In this document: one piece after another, positions 53,826 to 63,318 of the stretch
How positions within the stretch are numbered: position 1 is the first letter of the stretch
How the letters are laid out: each line of letters opens with the position of its first letter
Assembly: GCF_900167445.1 (NCBI RefSeq)
Contig: NZ_FUZT01000007.1
Coordinates: 124,001 to 188,000 of the forward strand
Reading direction: 5' to 3'
DNA: 64,000 nucleotides
Source of the DNA: Maledivibacter halophilus
Lineage (GTDB): Bacteria; Bacillota; Clostridia; Peptostreptococcales; Caminicellaceae
The notes under the pieces: model-generated
What the model saw: the letters and a program-made list of their open reading frames with translations, nothing else
What the model was told of the DNA's origin: nothing
The model's database searches: none
Position numbers and translations under genes: made by a program

Positions 53826-54676
53826 CCTTCCACATCCTTTCCAAAATAATTCTCAATAATAAACAAAATACCTATAATAACAATCATCACTATTCCCATT
53901 AGAATTGCAGCTGTAGCCAATTTTTGATAATCCAATGCCTTAAATGTATTGTTCATAAAATGCTGCAGCATATATAAGCTATCATATGGATAATCACCTG
54001 TAAGCAGATGTATCTCTCTAAATACCTTAAAGGAATTTATCAAAGACAATAATGCAACAAAAAGTATTGTGGGAGAAATGAAACGCAATTTAATTTGAAC
54101 AAACTTAAACCATGGACTTGCATTTTCAATCTCTGCAACCTCTAATAAGGTCTTTGGAATACTATTTAGCCCAGCCATGAACAATATCATATTGTAGCCA
54201 AGATTTTTCCATAAAAATAATATTATAATTACAAGTTGAGAATAATCAGATTTTAGCCAATTAATTGGTTCTAAGCCAAACACTGCAATAAAGCTATTTA
54301 TAGGACCATTAAAATTAAAAACCACCTTCCAAACAAGGACTACTGAAGCAACAGGCACCATCATAGGACTAAGAAAAAAGGTTCGAAACTGACTTTTATA
54401 AGGAATTTTAGATTCTAATAGAAGGGCTAGAGCCAATGACAAAATAACTGCCAATGGAACAGCTAATAAAGAAAATATGGCTGTATTTTTTGCGGCAAGA
54501 ATAAATGCCGAATTATCAAGTAGTGCACTGAAATTATCTAAAAATACAAATTTCTGTTCCATGGGATTATTAATTAGTGAATAATATATAATCACAATAA
54601 ATGGAATCAAAAAGAATAGGAGAACTCCTAGGAGACTGGGGAGTAAAAATATAGATTCAATTTTTTTATTTTTCAA
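53822..54676 (-). CDS. Carbohydrate ABC transporter permease (MalF-like)
   Basis: The start is taken as TTG at 54676, six bases behind AAAGGAGG; an ATG at 54724 has no ribosome site. The 284-residue protein has six helices and the EAA loop KTLLEVAEIENASPWFKFVQIKL (short form: LEVAEIENASPWFKF), which matches the MalF/UgpA family. It pairs with the MalG-like permease. The binding protein gene lies 225 bp upstream. Confidence 0.9.
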   Translation of the reverse strand: MKNKKIESIFLLPSLLGVLLFFLIPFIVIIYYSLINNPMEQKFVFLDNFSALLDNSAFILAAKNTAIFSLLAVPLAVILSLALALLLESKIPYKSQFRTFFLSPMMVPVASVVLVWKVVFNFNGPINSFIAVFGLEPINWLKSDYSQLVIIILFLWKNLGYNMILFMAGLNSIPKTLLEVAEIENASPWFKFVQIKLRFISPTILFVALLSLINSFKVFREIHLLTGDYPYDSLYMLQHFMNNTFKALDYQKLATAAILMGIVMIVIIGILFIIENYFGKDVEG

Positions 54677-54901
54677 TTTATTCCTCCTTTTGCTGTACCT
54701 ATTCTTTCTTATAAGATACAGCAATATAATTTATATAATTCTAGGTTAATATCTGCATTTTCATATAGTTCAAACACCATAATATTAACTCAAAACTTCC
54801 CCAGTCAAAATTATACTAGAAGCAATTTAACAAATAGTTACTGCGCTTACATATAATAAATATTATTCTTCTTTATATTATATTTACAGCTGCTTTTAAC
54901 T

Positions 54902-56926
54902 CTATCTATTTTCAGAAACATAGATTTTCGCCCTACTTTGGATTGCCTTTGCCACTTCTTCAGCAGAACGTTCACCTTCGAAAAAGGCCTTTGTTTCTTC
55001 TGAAATAATTCCCATCAATGTACCATCATAAAAAGAAGTTTTAGTAACAGAATTTATAATTTTGTTATATTCTTCTTTTTGTTCTTCTATTACCTCTGCC
55101 TTATCTAGCATTTTATTGTATGAAGACAAAAGCACAGGCGTTTCAAATTCAGCTAGAGCATCCTGATAATCTTCTTCTAATAATGATCTCAAGAACTGCC
55201 ATGCCCCCTCTTTATTTTCAGAATCTGCAAATATCCCAAAGGAAAATTGAAAATCTGCAACACTTCCACTTCCCTCTTCTGTAGGAAATCCTATTATCTT
55301 TAAGTCCCCATTTAATTCATTGTCTGCTTTAACAAAATGTTTAGCATTGGTCATATACATTGTTGCCAATAGTCCTTTATTATCTAAAAGCTCTTTATTG
55401 GGATCCTTATATTCTCCAGGTCCAGCTTTCGAGAACTTCTTCACTAATTCAAGCAGTTTTATAAATTCAGGTGAATCAAAACTACATTCTCCTCTTTCAG
55501 CATCTACAAACTGATCCATTGTATACATAGTCAAGGAATGTAGTATTTGCGAAGAAGGCATATTTACAAATGGCTGCCCTATATCTTCATTTGAATCTAA
55601 GAACTTTTGTAATTCTTCAAGATTCCATGAAGTTTTATCTCCTATCTTAGACTCTTTTCCATACAATGTAGTAATACTAAAGTGAGGAGATAATCTGTAC
55701 AATCCATTCTCTGTTGATAAGGCGTTGAAGGCCCCTAAAACAAGATCATCTTTACTAATAGTTTCATCATTTTCTAAGAACTTATTAAGGTCTTCCAAAA
55801 GCCCTTTATTTGTATAAGTCTCCAATGGTGTTTTCCCTAATTCAATTATATCTGGAGTGTTTCCTGCAATAATATCTGTATTTAACTTTGTTTCCCCTGC
55901 TGAATAATCATCGGGATTATTGTACTTAGAATAGTCTAAAACTTCAATCCTGTAATCGGGATTTGTACGATTAAAGTCTACTATTTTTTCCTCAATATGG
56001 GGCATTAAAATAAATGATGCTAAAGTCAATGTAGTCTTCTCTGCTTTCTTTTCACCCTTTACAATATTTACAATCTCTGCATTTTTACCTTTTTTTGCCA
56101 AGCAAATAAATTTATCTTGTTCTAAACTAGCAAAAAGTCTAACATAATTACCTACTACATCCACATCAGAAAAAGAAAATAGCTCTTCAAATTTATTAGT
56201 CTTACTATTATATCCCCTTACCATATCTGAAGAAATGGCAAAGAAGCTGTAAGTATCATTTCCCTTTACTATACTTCTAAAATCCTCTTCACTAACTATC
56301 TTTTCTTTTCCATAATCCTTATTATTGACGTCTATACTTTTAAACTCATATCCACCATCACCAAAGGTTGATAGCCATACATTGCCCTGTGAATCAGCTG
56401 AAATTCTTGGCCTTTCAGCAGGAAGCTCAAATAATTTTTCTCCCAGTGGACTCAAAACTATAACTTTATCCCTTTCTGTCAAATAAATATTATTTTCTCC
56501 ATCTGAACTCATATACCTTATATCATTTTCGAATTCTGTGCGGAATTCTTCTGTACCATCCTTGTTAAGTTTAACAAGAGTAAATATATTTGTTTCATTA
56601 TTTATTCCACCTACAGCTATTGATCCATCCGATGCAATATCAAAAATATTGTATGCTGCAGAACCATCTTTAGAAAGATTGATCTTCTTAAAATCTGTCC
56701 CATCAATGGCCATAGAACCAACAAAATTTTCTTCACCTGATAAGAACCATATTCTATCATTACTTAATTGAAAATCATAAGCATTTTCTGGTACATTATC
56801 TACCTGTTGAAAACTGCTTTGATAAATTTGTTCTCCATCTGTAGAAACTTTCTCTCCATCTTTTCCACACCCAACAAGGGAAAAAATCATTGCACAAATC
56901 AATAAAACAGATAAGTATCTCTTCAT
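54902..56926 (-). CDS. Solute-binding lipoprotein with N-terminal beta-propeller-like domain
   Basis: The 674-residue protein has a lipoprotein signal ending in SLVGC (Cys20). Residues about 40-290 repeat short beta-strand and loop units (DRIWFLSGEENFVGSM, GSIAVGGINNETNIFTLVKL, NNIYLTERDKVIVLSPLG, GNVWLSTFGDGGYEFKSI), suggesting a propeller or NHL-like domain. Residues about 295-674 are a family-1 solute-binding protein (LTLASFILMPHIEEKIVDFNRTNPDYRIEVLDYS; short: EEKIVDFNRTNPDYRIEV). This fusion is much longer than the usual 420-residue binding proteins. Its substrate is unknown. RBS AAAGGAGAG precedes the ATG. Confidence 0.85.
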   Translation of the reverse strand: MKRYLSVLLICAMIFSLVGCGKDGEKVSTDGEQIYQSSFQQVDNVPENAYDFQLSNDRIWFLSGEENFVGSMAIDGTDFKKINLSKDGSAAYNIFDIASDGSIAVGGINNETNIFTLVKLNKDGTEEFRTEFENDIRYMSSDGENNIYLTERDKVIVLSPLGEKLFELPAERPRISADSQGNVWLSTFGDGGYEFKSIDVNNKDYGKEKIVSEEDFRSIVKGNDTYSFFAISSDMVRGYNSKTNKFEELFSFSDVDVVGNYVRLFASLEQDKFICLAKKGKNAEIVNIVKGEKKAEKTTLTLASFILMPHIEEKIVDFNRTNPDYRIEVLDYSKYNNPDDYSAGETKLNTDIIAGNTPDIIELGKTPLETYTNKGLLEDLNKFLENDETISKDDLVLGAFNALSTENGLYRLSPHFSITTLYGKESKIGDKTSWNLEELQKFLDSNEDIGQPFVNMPSSQILHSLTMYTMDQFVDAERGECSFDSPEFIKLLELVKKFSKAGPGEYKDPNKELLDNKGLLATMYMTNAKHFVKADNELNGDLKIIGFPTEEGSGSVADFQFSFGIFADSENKEGAWQFLRSLLEEDYQDALAEFETPVLLSSYNKMLDKAEVIEEQKEEYNKIINSVTKTSFYDGTLMGIISEETKAFFEGERSAEEVAKAIQSRAKIYVSENR

Positions 56927-56969
56927 ATTATTCTCTCCTTTACGTTATCACTGCTTGTTTCATTATAAA

Positions 56970-57629
56970 TTACTTTGCAACTTTTTTAGCAGGGGGTTTA
57001 TCAAGCACCTTTATATCCTTCATATTGTCATTTTCTGATAGGGGTATTATTTTAATGCCCTCTAATAATTCTTTTTTAGCATCATCATCTAAATCATCAA
57101 ATGTATCGGCATCAATTACAATCCTATATACACCACCACTACCATCATCTATGAAATACATATACAGAAATTTTACAAGTTCATATGTATCTTTATCATT
57201 CATATAATCCTCATATTCTCTATAATAGTCAATGAGTTTTAAAGACTCCACTTTTAAGTCACTCTCTACCTGCTCAAGCTCATCATCATATTTTCTAGCT
57301 TCTTGTAATTTCTCTTTTACAATCTCCTCTGCACTAAGATCATCCCAATGTACCACTGTCAAAAAATCATGTTGTTTCTCTTTGTCCCATAAGATAATAT
57401 CATCCCAATCTTTGACTTTTATCAATTCAAATCTTTCTTTATCATAGTCAAAATACACACTGCCTATATTAGATGCCTCTTGTTTTTCTCCCAACTCATT
57501 TGTATCTTCTGATTTTGACAATTCCTTAGCATCAGTTGCATTTTTCTCCATTGAATTTACTTTTTCAGAACATGCAACAATACTAAACATCAATGTACTA
57601 ATTAATACTAATATAATTATTTTTTTCAT
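56970..57629 (-). CDS. Putative lipoprotein, 219 aa
   Basis: ATG at 57629 follows TGGAGGG; an in-frame ATG 15 codons upstream lacks a site. A signal peptide ends in FSIVAC (Cys20), giving a lipid-anchored outer-face protein. The mature part is acidic and shows FDYDKERFELIKVKDWDDIILWDKEKQHDF and a YMYFIDDGSGGVYRIVIDAD strand pair (short: YFIDDGSGGVYRIV), which resembles small DUF-type lipoproteins with a PsbP-like fold. It is 43 bp upstream of the binding-protein gene and probably the first gene of that operon. Confidence 0.7.
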   Translation of the reverse strand: MKKIIILVLISTLMFSIVACSEKVNSMEKNATDAKELSKSEDTNELGEKQEASNIGSVYFDYDKERFELIKVKDWDDIILWDKEKQHDFLTVVHWDDLSAEEIVKEKLQEARKYDDELEQVESDLKVESLKLIDYYREYEDYMNDKDTYELVKFLYMYFIDDGSGGVYRIVIDADTFDDLDDDAKKELLEGIKIIPLSENDNMKDIKVLDKPPAKKVAK

Positions 57630-57749
57630 TAAATCCCTCCAAAATAGAATTAAACTTTCTGAGCAAAAGACCACCCTATTTACTATACAAAATAGTTGTA
57701 TTGTTTTTATATTATACTTGTAAAAAAGTTGTAAATTCTGTAAAAAAAC

Positions 57750-57795
57750 ACTTCTACCCCGCTAATTCACAATAATAAATTAGCAGGGTAGAAGT
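57750..57795 (-). terminator. Terminator hairpin, distal
   Basis: The stem ACTTCTACCC-cGCTAATT / AATTAGC-aGGGTAGAAGT (17 paired bases with one mismatch) is followed by TGTTTTTTTAC on the minus strand. It lies downstream of the amino acid permease transcript and upstream of the lipoprotein promoter. Confidence 0.75.
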
Positions 57796-57912
57796 ATCCT
57801 TTCTATAATAATCTTATTTTCAATAGATTTTAATTCGTTATATCATCCTATACTTCTAAATTAACTAAATATTCTAGTTCCCATATCATTGATTCTAATC
57901 ACAAACCTAGCA

Positions 57913-57968
57913 TATCAAATACTCAAAAAAACTCCCCTAACAAATGGAAGTATTTTGAGTATTTGATA
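57913..57968. other. Long hairpin after amino acid permease gene
   Basis: The perfect 16-bp arms TATCAAATACTCAAAA / TTTTGAGTATTTGATA lie 29 bp downstream of the permease stop. With the hairpin at 57750-57795 it gives two stem-loops within the 323-bp gap; no gene is seen here. Confidence 0.6.
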
Positions 57969-57997
57969 TACTAGAATTTTTTAATATATTCGATGGA

Positions 57998-59371
57998 TTA
58001 TAATGACTTACTGATTTGTTTTTGTCCAAACATTGTTCCAATAGCCATTACGATTGCAAAAATAATTAAATAAGCAACAACAGCCATCCTATGTGAAAAA
58101 CAAGCAGCAACTATCATGAAAACACATCCAGCTAGAGCAGCAACTGGCATAATATATCTATTAAAAAAGTTGAAATCCTTTTCTTTCTTTATTATATTAA
58201 TAAAAATAGGAATATATAAGGCATAGATTGTAACTATTGGTAATTCAGAAGAATCAAAACAAAAAAATCCAAACCAGGGCTCCGTTAAATTAGCTCCATA
58301 AAAAAATAATAACCAAATCCCACAAAGCAATAAACCAAAAATAGAAGAATTTGTAGGCATATTTGTAATACTATCTATTTGCTTAAATATATTTGCTTTA
58401 GGACCAAAACCTCTTTCAGCTACTGAATAAAGACCACGGGTACATCCAAGCATTAATCCATTTAGGGTTCCTAAGCAAGAAATAATAACAAATACAAAAA
58501 TTAACGAACCACCTATATCTGAAAATATAGTTTGAAATGCCAGTTTAGCACCGGCTTCACCACCAGTCATCATAACTTCATTAGTTACAGCTCCAGCTAA
58601 ACCAACATAATAAAGAATATATACAAGCATAATAATAAAGGTTCCTGCAACAAGTGCCAAGGGAAGATTTTTCTTAGCATTCTTTAATTCCGCATTGATG
58701 CTTGTAGCAATAATCCATCCTTCATATGCAAAGGCTGTTGCAACTACAGCTGTAAATAATGCATTAGAAGTATTAACTTCTTTTACTATTGTTGTAAAAT
58801 TATATACTGTCATACCATTACTAATGCCTACGATTGTACCAACTATAGCCATCAAAAATAATGGAATGAGCTTTATAACAGTTGTAGAAACCTGAAATTT
58901 CCCCGCCAAAATCGGTGATAGTGCATTAAGTGCATAGCTGCTTATCAAAAATAAACATGCTATAGTCATACATTCTCCACCGGTTATTGAAAATCCAAAT
59001 AATACACTAGTATATCTAGCTGAAACCCATGCTAAAACTGATGTTAATGTTGGATAATAAATAAGTGCCATAAACCAGCCTACATAGTATCCATATTTTT
59101 CACCCATACTGGCTTCTGCATAATCTACTACACCATTTACATGCTCATATTTGGTTGCCATTACAGCAAAAGTATATGCACAAGAAATCATAATAATTCC
59201 GCCTATAATCCATGCTAAAATACCTAGAGTAAGATTACCTCCAGTTGCATTTAAAACCTTTTCAGCTTTAAAAAAAACTCCACTACCTATAACAATACCA
59301 ACTACCATTGCTATGGCTGTAATTAGGCCATATTTCTTTTCTAATTTTGTCTCCATAATAACCATCTCCAT
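57998..59371 (-). CDS. APC-family amino acid permease
   Basis: The 457-residue protein has 12 predicted helices and the APC start KYGLITAIAMVVGIVIGSGVFFKA, with the GSGVF substrate-binding loop, followed by LAWIIGGIIMISCAYTFAVMATKY. The central AFAYEGWIIATSINAELKNAKKNLP region matches the conserved LxAYEGW/E-x-NPRKNLP motif of the family (short: FAYEGWIIATSINAE, AKKNLP). It imports or exchanges an amino acid. The start has the AGATGG region (GAGATGGTT upstream) and several in-frame Met residues, so the exact start is uncertain by three codons. Confidence 0.9.
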   Translation of the reverse strand: MEMVIMETKLEKKYGLITAIAMVVGIVIGSGVFFKAEKVLNATGGNLTLGILAWIIGGIIMISCAYTFAVMATKYEHVNGVVDYAEASMGEKYGYYVGWFMALIYYPTLTSVLAWVSARYTSVLFGFSITGGECMTIACLFLISSYALNALSPILAGKFQVSTTVIKLIPLFLMAIVGTIVGISNGMTVYNFTTIVKEVNTSNALFTAVVATAFAYEGWIIATSINAELKNAKKNLPLALVAGTFIIMLVYILYYVGLAGAVTNEVMMTGGEAGAKLAFQTIFSDIGGSLIFVFVIISCLGTLNGLMLGCTRGLYSVAERGFGPKANIFKQIDSITNMPTNSSIFGLLLCGIWLLFFYGANLTEPWFGFFCFDSSELPIVTIYALYIPIFINIIKKEKDFNFFNRYIMPVAALAGCVFMIVAACFSHRMAVVAYLIIFAIVMAIGTMFGQKQISKSL

Positions 59372-59706
59372 TCATGCAATTATAATTTATCTTTTTTTAA
59401 GACTAGCTCCTATTTTAATATATTCAGTATATTTAGACAAGTATATTTTTTATAAGTATAAAAAAAATTTAGTAAATATTAATTTTTATTTTTATATATT
59501 AAAATTTATTTGATCTAATAATATACTATTTTGAAGATGGATTTGATTTAAAATATGTATATAAATCAGAGATAATTTGCATAATAATTTTCAGTATAAT
59601 TATTCAAGAAAATCCCCTCTATTTATTTTTCACAAGGCAATTCAAGTGTATCCTGTAATTTTATCTAAAGGACATCTAAATTGATTATATAAATATTTCC
59701 ATTAAA
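59372..59706. other. AT-rich spacer upstream of amino acid permease
   Basis: No gene, repeat family copy or clear regulatory RNA was seen. It holds the permease promoter, but no consensus pair stands out. The only structure is the terminator at its left edge of the following gene. Confidence 0.4.
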
Positions 59707-59735
59707 ATAGGACAGCCCAACAGGACTGCCCCTAT
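59707..59735 (-). terminator. Terminator after enoate-reductase-like gene
   Basis: On the minus strand ATAGGGGCAGTCC-TGTT-GGGCTGTCCTAT forms a stem with one bulge, followed by TTTTAAT. It lies 20 bp after the stop codon. Confidence 0.75.
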
Positions 59736-59754
59736 CAATATTAAATTTTACCCT

Positions 59755-61752
59755 TTAAATATTCCTAGCTACTTCGTAGGCATTCCAAATAGCATACATA
59801 ATATTTTGAACCTTATTGGCATCTCCTATTAATTTTACATTTGGTATATCAAATGTAATCTCATTGTATAAATCTTTTTGAGATGAATATCCAATAGCAA
59901 TAACGGCATTATCAGCATTAATAATTGATTCCTGTCCATTTGTATTAATAACAAAGCCTTTATCTGTTTTTCCGCTGATATAAGAACCAGTCTTAACGTC
60001 AATTTTATTGTGTTTAATCAGTTCATGAAGCATATCGTGGTTAGCATGACATAAAGGTCCTCCCACTTGAAGAATATCATTTTCCATTTCTATAATGGTA
60101 ACCTCTTTCCCTTGCTGCTTTAACCAAAGAGCTGTTTCACATCCAACAAGACCGCCACCAATTATCACAACTTTTTCTCCAAGATTTTTTCTTCCCATAA
60201 GCACATCTTCTGCTGAATAAACATTGTCGGCTCCTTCAATAATTAAATTTTTTGGATTAGAACCAGTTGCTATAATTACCTCATCAGCTCCAAATTTTTC
60301 AATGCTTTCCTTTGATGCAGCCGCATTCAATTTTATTTCAACCTCCAAATCCTTCAATGCAAGTTCATACCACTTAACAAGTGCACGATCATCATCCTTG
60401 AAATCTGGAACCCCTCCAGGAACAACATTTCCGCCAAGATAACTATTCTTTTCAAATAGTGTTACTTTGTGACCACGAGTGGCTGCAACCCTTGCAGCTT
60501 CCATTCCTGCAACACCGCCACCTACAACAAGAACCTTCTTACTGCTTTCTGCTTTTTCTAATCCATAATCCTTTTCCCGTCCACATGCTGGATTTACTGC
60601 ACAGGATACCGTTGCAAAGGTCTGTAATCTTCCCATACAGCCTTCCTGACAGGATAAACATGGCCTAATAGTATCACACTTATCTTCCAAAATCTTATTT
60701 GGAATTTCTGCATCGGCAAGAAGTGGTCTTGCTAAAGCAACCATATCTGTTTTTCCTTGTAAAATTGCCTCACTTGCCAATTCAGGATCATCCATTCTTC
60801 CTGCTGTAATAATAGGCACGTCAACTACATTTTTAAGAATTTCATTATATGGAAGGTATAGTCCCTTTTTTTGATACATTGGTGGATGACTCCAATACCA
60901 TGAATCATAGGAACCAACATCTCCATTTAGTGCATCATAACCAGCTTCAACAAGAATTTTTGCTGCTTCAATTCCTTCAGGAATATCTCTTCCTTTTTCC
61001 TCAAAATCTTCATCTGGCAATCCGCCTTTACACCAATCCTTTATAAAACTCTTAATACTATATCTAAGTGATACTGGAAAATCTTCTCCACAGCGTCTCT
61101 TGATTTCTTGTACAATTTCACAAGCAAACCTTAAACGATTTTCTAATGATCCTCCGTACTCATCGGTACGATGATTAAAGAAAGAAATAGCAAATTGGTC
61201 TAATAAATAGCCTTCATGTACTGCATGAATTTCAACACCATCAAATCCAGATTTTTTTGCAATTAATGCTGATTCCCCAAATGCTTTTACATATTCTTTT
61301 ACTTCTTGATTAGTTAATTCACGACATGTCACCTCTGGTAAAAATCTATGGGGTATTGATGAAGGCGCTACTGCCACTTTTCCTACAATAGCTGGTATAC
61401 TTACCCGTCCAAATCCCGCCGATAATTGTAAAAAGATTTTTGACCCGTATGCATGAACTCTCTCTGTCATCTCATTAGCTGTTGTGATGAAATTTAGAGG
61501 ATTGATTGTTGGACATGGCATGGATGGTAAAGCACATTTTTCAATATCGTTTTCCACCATTGTTACCCCAGTCATAATTAATCCAGTTCCGCCCTTTGCC
61601 CGTTCTACATAGAATTCAATTCCTCTTTCATTAAAACTGCCATCTGCATTACACATTCCCCCTGGCCCCATTGGTCCAAGAACAAATCTGTTTTTAATCT
61701 CTAGTTTTCCAATTTTAATTGGCTGGTAAAGTACCCTATACTTATCCTTCAT
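59755..61752 (-). CDS. NADH:flavin oxidoreductase / 2-enoate reductase-type protein
   Basis: The 665-residue protein has the three-part layout of 2-enoate and 2,4-dienoyl-CoA reductases. An OYE TIM barrel covers about 1-370 (PIKIGKLEIKNRFVLGPMGPGG, GFDGVEIHAVHEGYLLDQF, ALARPLLADAEIPNK). A 4Fe-4S site CLSCQEGCMGRLQ...C lies near 345-365. A C-terminal FAD/NAD domain has VLVVGGGVAGMEAARVAA and VVIIGGGLVGCETALWL. It would reduce an activated C=C bond with NADH via FMN, the iron-sulfur centre and FAD. BaiCD/BaiH, FldZ and TMA-dehydrogenase-like proteins share this layout, so substrate is open. A MerR regulator gene lies 115 bp upstream on the same strand. Confidence 0.88.
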   Translation of the reverse strand: MKDKYRVLYQPIKIGKLEIKNRFVLGPMGPGGMCNADGSFNERGIEFYVERAKGGTGLIMTGVTMVENDIEKCALPSMPCPTINPLNFITTANEMTERVHAYGSKIFLQLSAGFGRVSIPAIVGKVAVAPSSIPHRFLPEVTCRELTNQEVKEYVKAFGESALIAKKSGFDGVEIHAVHEGYLLDQFAISFFNHRTDEYGGSLENRLRFACEIVQEIKRRCGEDFPVSLRYSIKSFIKDWCKGGLPDEDFEEKGRDIPEGIEAAKILVEAGYDALNGDVGSYDSWYWSHPPMYQKKGLYLPYNEILKNVVDVPIITAGRMDDPELASEAILQGKTDMVALARPLLADAEIPNKILEDKCDTIRPCLSCQEGCMGRLQTFATVSCAVNPACGREKDYGLEKAESSKKVLVVGGGVAGMEAARVAATRGHKVTLFEKNSYLGGNVVPGGVPDFKDDDRALVKWYELALKDLEVEIKLNAAASKESIEKFGADEVIIATGSNPKNLIIEGADNVYSAEDVLMGRKNLGEKVVIIGGGLVGCETALWLKQQGKEVTIIEMENDILQVGGPLCHANHDMLHELIKHNKIDVKTGSYISGKTDKGFVINTNGQESIINADNAVIAIGYSSQKDLYNEITFDIPNVKLIGDANKVQNIMYAIWNAYEVARNI

Positions 61753-61866
61753 TGTGGTCTCCTTTCTGATTCACCATTATGTTTGGATTTTTATTTCACA
61801 TCTAAAGATAACCAATGTTAATTTCAGTATAAAGCATAAAGGAACTTTACTTTCAAGAGGATATTA

Positions 61867-62664
61867 CTAAATTTTTAACGAAATCCATAATTCTATATAT
61901 GGATGCAATTTGGCTCCCTTTTCAACTTCGACTAATAGGATCTTTCCCCAAGCAACTTCACCTAACTTAAGTCCTTTATCCTTGGCATATTCAAAGGGCT
62001 TTTCAAAAACCTTCTGAGGCTGCTGTGTGAAGTCCCCATCTGCCACTACAATTGTATGTAAGCAAGAAGTGCTTTTTAATTGTTTTGTATATAAATCCAT
62101 GGGCAGCTTCAGTTCTTTTAGCTTCTTGGTTTTTACTAAATAACCAAAGTTACTCATTCCCATTCTTGCATCCATTACTCCTAGCTGAACTACCGGCATT
62201 GCTTTTACCCATTCATAAATTATTTTCTGGGAATTTCTATTTTTTGAAAGCCATCCGCATTCATCATCGCACATAATAGTTACTTCAGGTGACTGTGCAA
62301 ATTCATATTGATTCAATAGCTGCTCAATTTTCCTTATGCTGACAAGATGTTCTTCAATAGCATCTGCTAAGTTCATATAATATTTCGCTTTTTTTAAAGC
62401 CTCTAATTTATATTTTGTTTCTCTTTCTTCTATTAATTTGTAATTATTTTCTTCTCCACCAAATTGTGTGATGATAGTTTTCATAGGTATTTCCATAGAA
62501 CGATACTTTGCATAGGAAAGCAATCTAAATATATCCACAACATTATAATATCGATGACCATTTTTACCCTTTTCAACTTCAATTAAATGTTCTTTTTCAT
62601 AATAATGGATAGCACTAGTGGTACATCCAAGAATTTCTGCCAAATCCGAAATACTATACCTCAT
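61867..62664 (-). CDS. MerR-family transcriptional regulator
   Basis: The 265-residue protein has the MerR HTH at the N-terminus (YSISDLAEILGCTTSAIHYYEKEHLIEVEKGKNGHRYYN; core YSISDLAEILGCTTSAIHYYE) and a coiled dimerisation helix (about 80-125). A C-terminal effector-binding domain follows, with VVADGDFTQQPQKVF and EVAWGKILLVEVEKGAKLHPYIELWISL, like GyrI/SOUL effector domains. It likely controls the enoate-reductase-like gene 115 bp downstream and senses a small aromatic or similar compound. RBS AGGAGA lies before the ATG. Confidence 0.88.
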   Translation of the reverse strand: MRYSISDLAEILGCTTSAIHYYEKEHLIEVEKGKNGHRYYNVVDIFRLLSYAKYRSMEIPMKTIITQFGGEENNYKLIEERETKYKLEALKKAKYYMNLADAIEEHLVSIRKIEQLLNQYEFAQSPEVTIMCDDECGWLSKNRNSQKIIYEWVKAMPVVQLGVMDARMGMSNFGYLVKTKKLKELKLPMDLYTKQLKSTSCLHTIVVADGDFTQQPQKVFEKPFEYAKDKGLKLGEVAWGKILLVEVEKGAKLHPYIELWISLKI

Positions 62665-62812
62665 AGCTTCTCCTTTCTACCTAAAGCTGCTTTAGGTATT
62701 TTATATTATCTTTATCTAAGTGGAAAGAGATATTTGATAGGATAATCTTATTTGTTAATTATATCACAATACTATATTTTTTAATCAAATTTTATTTCCC
62801 CCTAAAGGCAAA

Positions 62813-62840
62813 ATTCCCTCAAACTGTAGTCTGAGGGAAT
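62813..62840 (-). terminator. Terminator after MarR gene
   Basis: A perfect 9-bp stem ATTCCCTCA / TGAGGGAAT with a 10-base loop lies 32 bp downstream of the MarR stop; on the minus strand it is followed by TTTGCC. Confidence 0.75.
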
Positions 62841-62871
62841 CTAAACTAGCTATCCTATATATTATGTTTTT

Positions 62872-63318
62872 CTACCTTTTAAGATTTTTCCAATCTTCCT
62901 CTAAATTATCAGTCATCTTAGAAAGGAGAAGAAATATTATTTCTTTTTCCGAGTCACCAAATCCCTTAAAACAAATATCTACCTGTCTATTTTCTTCTTC
63001 TATGATTTTTTTATAGACTTTTTGACCCTTATCAGTTGGATAAAGCAAAAAAGCTCTAGCATCATTTTTATCTCTTGCTTTTGTAATAAATTCATTCTCT
63101 ATTAATTTTTTTATACTCTTAGCAGCTCTTGTTTTATCCACTTTTAATAAATGTGAAAGTGTCATTTGATTAATACCTGGATTTTCACAAATTCTGCTGA
63201 CATAAAGGAATTGACCTCTTTTTAATCCATATTCCTTAAATTCTGACTCTACTATAGCATTTATAGTTCTAGTTAAAGAGCCTAATTTCCTAAGTATAAA
63301 ATGCTTTGGAGCATTCAT
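62872..63318 (-). CDS. MarR-family transcriptional regulator
   Basis: The 148-residue protein has the MarR winged-helix core: LKRGQFLYVSRICENPGINQMTLSHLLKVDKTRAAKSIKKLIENEFI (core NQMTLSHLLKVDKTRAAKSI), then DARAFLLYPTDKGQKVYKKI for the wing. It probably represses genes nearby or elsewhere in response to a small ligand. Its start codon overlaps the stop of the interrupted aldolase gene by one base, so the two are co-transcribed. The family assignment is secure; target genes are not known. Confidence 0.9.
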   Translation of the reverse strand: MNAPKHFILRKLGSLTRTINAIVESEFKEYGLKRGQFLYVSRICENPGINQMTLSHLLKVDKTRAAKSIKKLIENEFITKARDKNDARAFLLYPTDKGQKVYKKIIEEENRQVDICFKGFGDSEKEIIFLLLSKMTDNLEEDWKNLKR

